A DNA stretch of 44,648 nucleotides. Origin: a virus. The translations under genes and the position numbers were made by a program. The notes beneath the pieces are model-generated. The model searched no databases and was not told the DNA's origin. It saw nothing but the letters and a program-made list of their open reading frames with translations. This document shows, piece after piece, positions 15,074-21,512 of this stretch. Within the stretch, counting starts at the first letter, position 1. The number at the start of each line of letters is the position of its first letter. The stretch is taken from positions 1 through 44,648 of IMG/VR virus record IMGVR_UViG_3300008107_000158. One strand, 5' to 3'.

Positions 15074-16039
15074 ATGAGTCATAGAGAATTTTTAGGTTAC
15101 GAAAATCCGATAATCTGTCTTCCTATGAACAGAGTATCGAACATTGATTTAGCTATCGCGGTAGCGAAAGCTGGATGTTTGCCAAGTATCATCATGGTAG
15201 CTTATAGCGCAGACGAAGGGAAAATCTTTCGAGAAGAAAAGTTTGTAAAAGACATATTGAAGTTTAAATCTCTAGTTGGCAACTGTAACATAATTGTGAG
15301 CATGACTGATATTTTTTTAGAAACTCATTACGAACGAATGTTCAAGATGATAGAACTTTTTAGTATCACACATATTGAAATTCTTCCTTACTATGGAAAT
15401 CAGATCCGCAATTTAAAAATAGATAAACGTTTAAAGGAAGGTTCATATGATTTAAAAAGTTATATCAACAATCTTGTGAAGATTAAGACGACAGGATGTA
15501 AGATAATTGTGAAATGTCTTGCTTATCCTATCGAACCTATTTCCGAAGCCTTAGCTAAGAATAAAGTGATTGATGCGATAATAGTCAAATGTGCTAAAGG
15601 CGCTGGTAAAGTGTCTCCGTTGCACGAAGACTTAGTTGAATTGATAACGAAAGCTAAGAAAAGATATCCAACAGTTCACATCATAGCTTCGGGTGGAGTA
15701 TCCACTTCAAAAGATGTACATGATTGTATAAAAGCTGGAGCAACAGCAGTTGGTATAGGTACGATATTCGCTCTATCGAGCGAATCTAAGGTTGACCCAG
15801 AAACTAAACAATTGCTCATATCTAAAACGAGTAAAGATATAACAGTTATCGGCAAATCTGGTCTTGGCTTGAACGCCATAGTGATTAAAGAACACGATGG
15901 ACCGGACGATGATAATTTTAGTCATAGTCTTGAAATAGGCGTCAAGGGTGCTGGAGGACATCTATATATCGGACACGGAATCAATCAAGTGAATGAAATC
16001 CTTAGCGTATCCGATATAGTAAAACGTCTAACAACATAA
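15074..16039 (+). CDS. Nitronate monooxygenase-like FMN flavoprotein
   Basis: 321 residues, a TIM-barrel enzyme of the nitronate monooxygenase / 2-nitropropane dioxygenase group (also close in plan to IMPDH-type barrels). Visible elements: ENPIICLPMNRVSN at the barrel start, IIVKCAKGAGKVSP, HIIASGGVSTSKDVHDC and AGATAVGIGTIFALSSES (phosphate-binding loop for FMN), then a C-terminal KGAGGHLYIGHG. It is the only plus-strand protein gene in the window and is AT-rich compared with its neighbours, which suggests recent acquisition. The upstream in-frame extension to 14987 lies inside the divergent gene and is rejected. The substrate is unknown. Confidence 0.75.
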   Translation: MSHREFLGYENPIICLPMNRVSNIDLAIAVAKAGCLPSIIMVAYSADEGKIFREEKFVKDILKFKSLVGNCNIIVSMTDIFLETHYERMFKMIELFSITHIEILPYYGNQIRNLKIDKRLKEGSYDLKSYINNLVKIKTTGCKIIVKCLAYPIEPISEALAKNKVIDAIIVKCAKGAGKVSPLHEDLVELITKAKKRYPTVHIIASGGVSTSKDVHDCIKAGATAVGIGTIFALSSESKVDPETKQLLISKTSKDITVIGKSGLGLNAIVIKEHDGPDDDNFSHSLEIGVKGAGGHLYIGHGINQVNEILSVSDIVKRLTT

Positions 16040-16041
16040 AG

Positions 16042-16115
16042 TGGCACCGCTGGTAGGAGTCGAACCCACGCTCTCGGTTTTGGAGACCGATGTGCTACCG
16101 TAACACTTCAGCGAT
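16042..16115 (-). tRNA. tRNA-Trp(CCA)
   Basis: Cloverleaf with ATCGCTG/CAGCGGT acceptor, anticodon loop CTCCAAA, encoded CCA. Confidence 0.92.
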
Positions 16116-16121
16116 ATGTTA

Positions 16122-16129
16122 CTATTTAG
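16122..16129 (-). promoter_or_regulatory. Late-promoter-like CTAAATAG
   Basis: CTAAATAG between two tRNA genes resembles the T4 late consensus TATAAATA and the same octamer near 18385 and 34119. Confidence 0.35.
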
Positions 16130-16131
16130 TA

Positions 16132-16221
16132 TGGCGGAGAGTATAGGATTCGAACCTATGCTACCGATAAAGGTAGGACGATTTAGCAAACCGCTGCTTT
16201 AGACCACTCAGCCAACTCTCC
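16132..16221 (-). tRNA. tRNA-Ser(GCT)
   Basis: Class II tRNA with long variable arm, anticodon loop TTGCTAA, encoded CCA. Confidence 0.92.
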
Positions 16222-16225
16222 ATAA

Positions 16226-16301
16226 TGGTGCTTCGGGATGGAATCGAACCACCGACACCAAGATCTTCAATCTCGTGCTCTACCAACTGAGCTACCGAAG
16301 C
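16226..16301 (-). tRNA. tRNA-Phe(GAA)
   Basis: GCTTCGG/CCGAAGC acceptor, loop TTGAAGA, encoded CCA. Confidence 0.95.
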
Positions 16302-16322
16302 AAAATTTAATCTGGTAAAATA

Positions 16323-16413
16323 TGGTAGGAAGGGAGGGATTCGAACCCCCAGTGTTACCTTTAAGGAACGGATTTACAGTCCGTCGCAGAACCACCGTCT
16401 CTGCAGCCTTCCT
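16323..16413 (-). tRNA. tRNA-Tyr(GTA)
   Basis: AGGAAGG/CCTTCCT acceptor, loop CTGTAAA, long variable arm, encoded CCA. Confidence 0.93.
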
Positions 16414-16422
16414 ATAACTATA

Positions 16423-16498
16423 TGGCACTGTCTTTAGGAGTCGAACCTAAACTCCGAGCTCCACAAACTCGGGTGCTTACCAATTACACTAAGACAGC
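16423..16498 (-). tRNA. tRNA-His(GTG)
   Basis: GCTGTCT/AGACAGT acceptor, loop TTGTGGA, encoded CCA. Confidence 0.92.
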
Positions 16499-16501
16499 AA
16501 G

Positions 16502-16571
16502 TGCTACAGCTCCGATTCGAACGGCGTCCTAGTCTTGTCGATCTGTGTTTCCCAACAACACCGACTGTAGC
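16502..16571 (-). tRNA. Degenerate tRNA-like gene
   Basis: GCTACAG/CTGTAGC acceptor and a TTCGAAT T-loop are intact. However, the 18 bases where the anticodon arm should be form no stem and CCA is replaced by CTT. The D-arm position reads GTGTT-GTTGGGA-AACAC, which also has the form of a Pro(TGG) anticodon arm. Either a decayed tRNA or a tRNA lacking a D-arm. Confidence 0.5.
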
Positions 16572-16575
16572 ATAT

Positions 16576-16651
16576 TGGTGTCAGAAGTAGGACTTGAACC
16601 TACGACCATTCGCGTATGAAGCGAACGCTCTACCAACTGAGCTATTCTGAC
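16576..16651 (-). tRNA. tRNA-Met(CAT)
   Basis: GTCAGAA/TTCTGAC acceptor, loop TTCATAC, encoded CCA. Position 1-72 is paired, so it is not an initiator. Ile2 (lysidine-modified CAT) is an alternative identity. Confidence 0.88.
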
Positions 16652-16656
16652 AAAAC

Positions 16657-16733
16657 TGGTGCCCTATGTAAGATTCGAACTTACAACCTTCGGTTTCTAA
16701 GACCGACACCTCTACCAGTTGGGCTAATAGGGC
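16657..16733 (-). tRNA. tRNA with anticodon TAG (Leu by codon), short variable arm
   Basis: GCCCTAT/ATAGGGC acceptor, loop CTTAGAA, encoded CCA. The anticodon reads CUA/CUG leucine codons, but the variable loop is only about 5 bases, unlike ordinary bacterial tRNA-Leu, so the charged amino acid is uncertain. Confidence 0.8.
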
Positions 16734-16737
16734 AAAT

Positions 16738-16812
16738 TGGAGCGGAGAATGGGGATCGAACCCACGACCACTTGCTTGGCAAGCAAGAGCTCTACCACTG
16801 AGCTACCTCCGC
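16738..16812 (-). tRNA. tRNA-Gly(GCC)
   Basis: GCGGAGG 5' acceptor strand, loop TTGCCAA, encoded CCA. Confidence 0.95.
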
Positions 16813-16818
16813 AGAATA

Positions 16819-16893
16819 TGGAGCTACCTCCCAGAATCGAACTGGGTTCTCAAGGATTTGCAGTCCCGCGATTTACCATCCATCCCAGGTAGC
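16819..16893 (-). tRNA. tRNA-Cys(GCA)
   Basis: GCTACCT/AGGTAGC acceptor, loop CTGCAAA, encoded CCA. Confidence 0.92.
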
Positions 16894-17056
16894 ATTTGCT
16901 GGTTACTGCCATCCAGCATCTCCCTTTTCGCGGAGTAGGTTACGAGATGAGACGGATCAAGAAACCGAGACTCTTCAGGCGGCAGGAGCCTATATCCACC
17001 TAAACGCTTGATCTCGTAAAGATGGTGATTCGCAGGCTCTCATCTCTGCGAATTGA
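16894..17056 (-). ncRNA. Candidate structured RNA inside the tRNA array
   Basis: 163 bases without a tRNA or credible ORF but with strong pairing. An 8-bp hairpin lies next to tRNA-Thr (17028-17035 / 17046-17053). A 9-bp long-range stem TTACGAGAT/ATCTCGTAA (16940-16948 / 17011-17019) continues after a bulge through a further 4 pairs. A 6-bp hairpin abuts tRNA-Cys (16897-16902 / 16913-16918). It would be excised with the tRNAs. T4 encodes two stable non-tRNA RNAs (C and D) in its tRNA cluster, so a similar stable RNA is plausible. Confidence 0.55.
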
Positions 17057-17132
17057 TGGTGCTGGCAGCAGGAATCGAACCCACGACATCCTGATTACAA
17101 ATCAGGCGCTCTACCTACTGAGCTATGCCAGC
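17057..17132 (-). tRNA. tRNA-Thr(TGT)
   Basis: GCTGGCA/TGCCAGC acceptor, loop TTTGTAA, encoded CCA. Confidence 0.94.
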
Positions 17133-17138
17133 GAAACG

Positions 17139-18335
17139 TTATACTAATTTATATCCAAAAACGTCTTCGAATTTTTCATTACGAATGGCGTCAAGAATTC
17201 GTGTATAGTTTATGAAAGAGTTTGGATCCACTGGATCTTTTTCTACAAGAGTCTTTCTGATACCTCTGTATTCTTTCTTAAGAATTTCGAAGTTATCGAC
17301 TGTAAGAATTTCTAATGCTTTGTCGATTTCATCAACAGCTTTCTTACGAGATTGCACATCCATGTTTCTAAAATGGAGTGGCTCGGGAGTAACTGTCGCG
17401 TAGCACTTCGTTCTGATACCTGGATTGATCTCATACAATTTCATTAAAAACTTCGCATGAGATGAAGCGTCGAGTAGAACATATGGACTGATAGCTGTAT
17501 TAAAGAATATTTGAAACGGATCTTTCATACCGGTAAACGTATATATGTTTTTTTCTACAGTAGACCAGATAGTTCCTTTTCTAGCGTACTCAGCTGTTTT
17601 CCCCACTCCGTCGATACTCATAACAAATCGAACTCTCTTGAACTTTTCGAGACGATCTATGAACTTAGGATTGTAGACGCTACAGTTAGTGAACAGTTCT
17701 ACGTTGATGTTTTGATTAAGATTCCTTTCAATCAGAACATCAAGGAAATCATAATAGTCTTTGATCAGTAGAGGCTCACCACCAGTTAAGCACAGAGTGC
17801 GAACACCATCCAATGTTATTTTCTTTAGTTCTTCTAAAGAAGCATCAGAGGTATACTCTACTGATTCCTCTTGATTGTCACCAAAGTATGAATTTAGAAA
17901 AGGATATTCCTTAGCTTCGCGCGCGAGCTCTGAACTAGAGGAAGAGTTACACATTCTACATTTAAAATTGCAGAGGTTACTCGTTCTAAGCTCAAGCCTC
18001 GCTATGACAGAGGGAGTATCTACTGTGAAATCTTCACTATCGAGTTCGAGATACTTATTAGGATCTATCTCATCTACTTTTCGAAAAGTGCTCTGACGAG
18101 TGCTTCTGATCCCTATGTCTTCGCGATTCTTACATATACTACATGAAGGAGGAACTCTTCCAGCAATGAAGTCTCTCTTTATGTTTTTAAGAAAGTCCGA
18201 CTCAAGGTATTCTGTTGGCGACAACTGTTCTGTACCAGAATTCGCATGGCATGGTTTCGTATTATTCAAGTGACAATACATACCATTCCACGGTGCAGGG
18301 CAAAAGAACTCTTTTGTCGGATCAATGATTGTCAT
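17139..18335 (-). CDS. Radical SAM protein (twitch/SPASM-like)
   Basis: 398 residues. The CxxxCxxC triad C122/C126/C129 (LCNFKCRMC) binds a [4Fe-4S] cluster that cleaves S-adenosylmethionine to a 5'-deoxyadenosyl radical; TGGEPLL follows. Extra cysteines precede the core (FFCPAPW, YCHLNNTKPC, CSICKN; C12, C21, C29, C65, C68) and could hold an auxiliary cluster. This N-terminal arrangement matches the twitch-domain radical SAM proteins of T4-like phages, substrate unknown. AAGG lies 6 bases before the ATG, downstream of a GGGAGC/GCTCCC hairpin leader. It is embedded in the tRNA array, so tRNA or DNA base modification is possible, by context only. Confidence 0.82.
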   Translation of the reverse strand: MTIIDPTKEFFCPAPWNGMYCHLNNTKPCHANSGTEQLSPTEYLESDFLKNIKRDFIAGRVPPSCSICKNREDIGIRSTRQSTFRKVDEIDPNKYLELDSEDFTVDTPSVIARLELRTSNLCNFKCRMCNSSSSSELAREAKEYPFLNSYFGDNQEESVEYTSDASLEELKKITLDGVRTLCLTGGEPLLIKDYYDFLDVLIERNLNQNINVELFTNCSVYNPKFIDRLEKFKRVRFVMSIDGVGKTAEYARKGTIWSTVEKNIYTFTGMKDPFQIFFNTAISPYVLLDASSHAKFLMKLYEINPGIRTKCYATVTPEPLHFRNMDVQSRKKAVDEIDKALEILTVDNFEILKKEYRGIRKTLVEKDPVDPNSFINYTRILDAIRNEKFEDVFGYKLV

Positions 18336-18357
18336 ACGAAACCTTTTTGAAATTAGT

Positions 18358-18377
18358 GGGAGCTAACCATGGCTCCC
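18358..18377 (-). promoter_or_regulatory. Leader hairpin of the radical SAM gene
   Basis: GGGAGC/GCTCCC 6-bp hairpin with 8-base loop, about 22 bases before the ATG. Confidence 0.45.
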
Positions 18378-18384
18378 GGCGGGT

Positions 18385-18392
18385 CTATTTAG
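18385..18392 (-). promoter_or_regulatory. Late-promoter-like CTAAATAG
   Basis: CTAAATAG upstream of the radical SAM gene; same octamer as at 16122 and 34119. Confidence 0.4.
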
Positions 18393-18491
18393 CGCGACCA
18401 ATCGCATCCGTATCGGCTCTCCGGTCCTTCGGGAGCGCGACTTCCCTATCTACTTTCCCAGAGCTTTCGCCCGTCGGCTAGATACGAATTA
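18393..18491 (-). ncRNA. Candidate structured RNA upstream of the radical SAM gene
   Basis: Between tRNA-Ala and the radical SAM gene. CGTATC/GATACG (18409-18414 / 18481-18486) closes a region with a GAAA-tetraloop hairpin (18461-18472) and a CTCC/GGAG hairpin (18419-18435). No ORF. Could be a leader element or a stable RNA processed from the tRNA transcript. I recognise no known riboswitch or ribozyme. Confidence 0.5.
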
Positions 18492-18567
18492 TGGTGGAGC
18501 CAGACGGGATCGAACCGCCGACATTCTGCTTGCAAAGCAGACGCTCTCCCAACTGAGCTATGGCCCC
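18492..18567 (-). tRNA. tRNA-Ala(TGC)
   Basis: Acceptor GGGGCCA/TGGCTCC, loop TTTGCAA, encoded CCA. Confidence 0.94.
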
Positions 18568-18571
18568 AAAC

Positions 18572-18646
18572 TGGTGCGGGATGAGAGGGTCGAACTCCCG
18601 ACATCCTCGGTGTAAACGAGGCGCTCTACCACTGAGCTAATCCCGC
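18572..18646 (-). tRNA. tRNA-Val(TAC)
   Basis: GCGGGAT/ATCCCGC acceptor, loop TTTACAC, encoded CCA. Confidence 0.94.
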
Positions 18647-18650
18647 AATT

Positions 18651-18726
18651 TGGCTCCCCGACTAGGACTCGAACCTAGGACAAAGCGATTAACAGTCGCT
18701 TGCTCTACCAACTGAGCTATCGGGAA
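18651..18726 (-). tRNA. tRNA-Asn(GTT)
   Basis: TTCCCGA/TCGGGGA acceptor, loop CTGTTAA, discriminator G, encoded CCA. Confidence 0.94.
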
Positions 18727-18853
18727 ATAAAAGCTCCAGAACACTATCGCAGTCTGGCAGCGGATGGTTATTTAAGTGTCTCCTTGTAACCTGCAGGAAG
18801 GAGAGAATCATTCACCATCACCCTAGTCTGTTTCAACACCAAAGGGCACGTTA
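18727..18853 (-). ncRNA. Structured spacer in the tRNA array
   Basis: 127 bases with CCAGA/TCTGG (18736-18740 / 18753-18757) and CTCCTT/AAGGAG pairing around a CCTGCAGG palindrome. A 16-codon reading frame is present but has only a weak ribosome site, so noncoding is more likely. Confidence 0.4.
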
Positions 18854-18943
18854 TGGAGGAAGAGGTGGGATTCGAACCCACGATACCCGTGAAGGTATAT
18901 CGGTTTTCAAGACCGAGGCGTTCAACCGCTCTGCCACTCTTCC
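18854..18943 (-). tRNA. tRNA-Ser(TGA)
   Basis: Class II tRNA, GGAAGAG/CTCTTCC acceptor, loop CTTGAAA, long variable arm, encoded CCA. Confidence 0.94.
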
Positions 18944-18948
18944 GTAAT

Positions 18949-19025
18949 TGGTCGGAGATGCAGGATTCGAACCTGCGACCCTCTGCTCCCAAAGCAGATG
19001 CGCTACCAGACTGCGCTAATCTCCG
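18949..19025 (-). tRNA. tRNA-Pro(TGG)
   Basis: CGGAGAT/ATCTCCG acceptor with the C1-G72 pair usual for Pro, loop TTTGGGA, encoded CCA. Confidence 0.95.
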
Positions 19026-19055
19026 TTATATGTTTTCAAACAGCAAGTTCTTTAT

Positions 19056-19373
19056 TTAGCGGCAGACTCGCTCTCTGCGAATACCATACGGAGTGTGTCT
19101 ATCTACGATGAAACACTGCGGATGACGCGGCGCATGATACACATACGGATTGTATGCAGGGCGCGGGTGATAGTATGGACGCGGCGGAGCATAGTATGGA
19201 TCGTATGGGCGCGAACGATAGTGTGTGCGATTATACGACGAGTCGGACACACCATTAGCCACGACTGCACCAGCAAGAGCACCTACTGCACCAGCGGCGA
19301 CTAACTGCTGCTCTCTTGGCGTGCAGCCAGCGAGACCAAGCGCGATGATTGATAATGCAAGAATCTTTTTCAT
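19056..19373 (-). CDS. Lipoprotein with glycine zipper and Tyr/Pro-rich tail
   Basis: 105 residues. A signal peptide ending in the lipobox LAGC predicts lipidation at the cysteine and outer-membrane anchoring. A small-residue glycine-zipper segment (AAGAVGALAGAVVANG) follows and then a tail rich in Tyr, Pro, Arg and His. ATG at 19373 with GGAG 6 bases upstream, overlapping the upstream stop as ATGA. A possible role is altering the host envelope (for example superinfection exclusion); this is a guess from location type only. Confidence 0.72.
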   Translation of the reverse strand: MKKILALSIIALGLAGCTPREQQLVAAGAVGALAGAVVANGVSDSSYNRTHYRSRPYDPYYAPPRPYYHPRPAYNPYVYHAPRHPQCFIVDRHTPYGIRRERVCR

Positions 19374-19666
19374 GCTACGCTCCATTTGATGTCGTCTTCA
19401 GTCTCGATTGATTCGAGACCATCGTACTCTTCGATTCGATATTTAGTCCCCGCAGGAAGATCGTCGATCACGAGATCGGCGCACATACCATTTGCGTCTT
19501 CACCCAGTTCCTCGACGACTTTCACAAGAATAGGATCTGTGCGATCCATATCGCCATCCCACTCAGCTTGCCCGCCTAACTCAACGTATCGTTCCCAAGC
19601 AGCCTTAGAAAGACCGAAGCCACCGTAGCAGATATTGATTACTATCTTAGTCACTTTCGTCTCCAT
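19370..19666 (-). CDS. Conserved small protein (CYGGFGLS family)
   Basis: 98 residues starting METKVTKIVINICYGGFGLSKAAW. The CYGGFGLS turn is a signature of an uncharacterised family in bacteria and phages. The ATG (19666) sits immediately after a TTGACA box and has no Shine-Dalgarno; it must be translated from upstream transcription through tRNA-Arg, or a start is missed. Acidic C-terminus. Confidence 0.7.
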   Translation of the reverse strand: METKVTKIVINICYGGFGLSKAAWERYVELGGQAEWDGDMDRTDPILVKVVEELGEDANGMCADLVIDDLPAGTKYRIEEYDGLESIETEDDIKWSVA

Positions 19667-19672
19667 TGTCAA
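19644..19672 (-). promoter_or_regulatory. Promoter-like boxes overlapping a start codon
   Basis: TTGACA (19667-19672), 17 bp, TAAGAT (19644-19649). It begins one base after tRNA-Arg ends, and its start point would lie inside the CYGGFGLS gene, so it may serve the lipoprotein gene instead. Confidence 0.4.
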
Positions 19673-19673
19673 G

Positions 19674-19750
19674 TGGTGATCGCGGAAGGACTCGAACCTT
19701 CGACCCACAGCTTAGAAGGCTGTTGCTCTATCCTGCTGAGCTACGCGACC
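19674..19750 (-). tRNA. tRNA-Arg(TCT)
   Basis: GGTCGCG/CGCGATC acceptor, loop CTTCTAA, encoded CCA. Confidence 0.94.
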
Positions 19751-19796
19751 TTTGCGTTTATATAGCTTGCGCGAGCGGATCACGCGCGAGCGAAAC

Positions 19797-20015
19797 TTAG
19801 GCGTTCGCAGGTCTTTCGCTATCGGATTGCGTTTTAACTCGCATGAGTTTACCGCAGAGTTCCCAGCCATAGTTTCGTTCCTTCGTTTTACGATTAACGT
19901 CAACATCCATCTTATAGCCGGTATAATCTTCTAGATACTTCACTGCCTTTTCGATATCATCGAACTCTTTCATACCAGCGTTGCGATTTAGATATGGCTT
20001 TGCAATATATTTCAT
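19797..20015 (-). CDS. Hypothetical protein
   Basis: 72 residues, basic, starting MKYIAKPYLNRNAGMKEFDD, probably a small alpha/beta fold. ATG overlaps the GP88 stop as ATGA, with AAGGA about 10 bases upstream. Not recognised. Confidence 0.7.
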   Translation of the reverse strand: MKYIAKPYLNRNAGMKEFDDIEKAVKYLEDYTGYKMDVDVNRKTKERNYGWELCGKLMRVKTQSDSERPANA

Positions 20016-20653
20016 GCTGCGAGTTCCTTCACGATCTTACCCATACGACGACCGTGAGCGGGATACGCAACAACAGCCACTTCCTTATTCCAGCAAGCGC
20101 GGCAGTCACCGCATTTGCCAGAGCGCTCATACGCATCGCACACCTTGCTCGCGCTCGTTTCGCTGTCAGCGAACGGGATAACCGTCGAGCCGTGATCAGC
20201 GTCGAACTCGCCAGTCATAGAGTCGGACGAGAAGCGAACAGCGACATTCTCCAGCGACTTCATACGATCGAGGATCGAGCGGATACGATCGACCTTGTAG
20301 GACTTAGTAGGCAGCCAGTGCTTGACGTGAGGAGTCTTCTGCATCACCAGAAAGATCTTGAACGCAAGCGCAGGATGATATACGTCGCCTGAGTCGAACC
20401 AGCGGAAGAACTTCTGCCGCTTCAGTTCCTTCACCATATCGTCGACCCACTCAGCTCGCTTCCAGTCCTCGCGATTGTGCTCGCGAACCTTGATCGCGTC
20501 GGGCATCATATAGAAACCCTCAGCTGCGTAGCAGCCAGCGCAAACAGCGACAGGAAGTTTCGTGGCAGGATCGATAGAACCAGGGCAAGTCTTGCGCGCT
20601 TGGAGCGACCACGATTTGGCAGGCATCTTGGAAGCCTTAGACAACTTAATCAT
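20012..20653 (-). CDS. GP88-family cysteine-cluster protein
   Basis: 213 residues. It matches the phage gene-product-88 family: KTCPGS and VCAGCYA near the N-terminus, RWFDSGDVYHPA, WLPTKSYK and a C-terminal CGDCRACW. The two cysteine groups suggest an iron-sulfur or zinc site. The enzymatic role is not established. ATG at 20653 with GGAG 6 bases upstream, expressed from the promoter at 20679-20707. Confidence 0.8.
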   Translation of the reverse strand: MIKLSKASKMPAKSWSLQARKTCPGSIDPATKLPVAVCAGCYAAEGFYMMPDAIKVREHNREDWKRAEWVDDMVKELKRQKFFRWFDSGDVYHPALAFKIFLVMQKTPHVKHWLPTKSYKVDRIRSILDRMKSLENVAVRFSSDSMTGEFDADHGSTVIPFADSETSASKVCDAYERSGKCGDCRACWNKEVAVVAYPAHGRRMGKIVKELAA

Positions 20654-20678
20654 CACGATCTCCATTCATCTTAGCTTA

Positions 20679-20707
20679 ATGATACCACGGGCAGACGTGA
20701 TTGTCAA
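20679..20707 (-). promoter_or_regulatory. Early promoter for the GP88 gene
   Basis: TTGACA (20702-20707), 17 bp, TATCAT (20679-20684). Confidence 0.85.
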
Positions 20708-20718
20708 TACCCGTGGTA
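20683..20718. promoter_or_regulatory. Inverted repeat bracketing the GP88 promoter core
   Basis: Perfect 9-bp arms TACCACGGG (20683-20691) and CCCGTGGTA (20710-20718) enclose the spacer and -35, touching the -10. Operator or terminator-promoter overlap. Confidence 0.5.
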
Positions 20719-20735
20719 CTGTTAAACTAAGCGAA

Positions 20736-21281
20736 TCACTCCGCGTAGAATTCTTTCGGAAGATTCTCGCGAACAGCAGCGCGGGCAGCATTGCGAGTCT
20801 GCTCTTCCGTTTCATAAGCGAACTCGAGGGCGCGGAACTCTTCGAGAACATCCGCTTGCTCGTCAGTCAGATCGCGTCCTGTGATCGGATGCTTAGCAAC
20901 GTTCTGCTTAGTCTTAGCATGAACAGTCTTGATCGTCTCAAGATTCTTTGCCTTGATCGCTGCCTTAGCCTCGTTGGAGATACGCGAAACGTCGACCTCC
21001 TTAACCTTGACGGACTTCGCTTTCGCTGCAATCTTAGGAGAAGCAGCCTTCGAAGCCTTGCGAGCGGGAGCAGAAGCGATCGCAGGCATTGAACCGCTGA
21101 GGACGTACGCAGTAACTGCACGACCACCGTCGCGGATAGCTTCGAGAATCACACCTTCCTTACGAGCGAGGAACAGAGCACGACGCGCACGACGCGGCGA
21201 ACCAGTAGCCTTCTCGAGCTGAACGGGAGTGAAACGATTGGAATTGGACTTGAGCAAGTCGATTACGAATTGAGATTTCAT
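20736..21281 (-). CDS. Winged-helix DNA-binding protein with Ala/Lys-rich middle
   Basis: 181 residues starting MKSQFVIDLLKSNSNRF. The first 65 residues read as a winged helix (TPVQLEKATGSPRRARRALFL as helix-turn-helix, then VILEAIRDGGRAVTAYVL as the wing). A basic Ala/Lys/Pro linker and a helical C-terminus with PITGRDLTDEQADVL follow. Likely a DNA-binding regulator or nucleoid-type protein. ATG at 21281 with GGAG 7 bases upstream, and its own promoter. Confidence 0.72.
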   Translation of the reverse strand: MKSQFVIDLLKSNSNRFTPVQLEKATGSPRRARRALFLARKEGVILEAIRDGGRAVTAYVLSGSMPAIASAPARKASKAASPKIAAKAKSVKVKEVDVSRISNEAKAAIKAKNLETIKTVHAKTKQNVAKHPITGRDLTDEQADVLEEFRALEFAYETEEQTRNAARAAVRENLPKEFYAE

Positions 21282-21309
21282 TACAGGTCTCCAAGTGGTT
21301 ACAATATTG

Positions 21310-21338
21310 ATTCTAGCTGGTGCTAGGGTTATTGTCAA
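21310..21338 (-). promoter_or_regulatory. Early promoter
   Basis: TTGACA (21333-21338), 17 bp, TAGAAT (21310-21315). The -35 overlaps the stop of the 34-residue gene upstream. Confidence 0.9.
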
Positions 21339-21439
21339 GGGCGGTTGTCAAGAAAATGGCGAATGCTGAATCCGACGAGCATGAACGTAACCAGCGCGAG
21401 GAGGGGGCTGAGAACGATAAAGCAATCGGTGGTAGACAT
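21335..21439 (-). CDS. 34-residue membrane microprotein
   Basis: A short gene: ATG at 21439 with AAGGAG 8 bases upstream and a perfect-type promoter (21474-21502). It encodes MSTTDCFIVLSPLLALV followed by TFMLVGFSIRHFLDNRP, one membrane helix with a short basic tail. Function unknown. Confidence 0.7.
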   Translation of the reverse strand: MSTTDCFIVLSPLLALVTFMLVGFSIRHFLDNRP

Positions 21440-21473
21440 AAGCTGAACTCCTTAACTCGACCTTACATATATC

Positions 21474-21502
21474 ATTCTATCGGAATAGAGGCTAATTGTC
21501 AA
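21474..21502 (-). promoter_or_regulatory. Early promoter
   Basis: TTGACA (21497-21502), 17 bp, TAGAAT (21474-21479), about 11 bp downstream of the second copy of the conserved hairpin element. Confidence 0.9.
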
Positions 21503-21512
21503 GGGTTGTTTC

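Noticed and set aside
18733-18783. 16-codon frame in the tRNA-array spacer
   Set aside because: Weak ribosome site and strong base pairing; noncoding RNA is a simpler reading.
16616-19059. Plus-strand frames across the tRNA genes
   Set aside because: They translate antisense tRNA sequence (repeats of a DSNLRPSAPKA-like pattern) and are classic artefacts.
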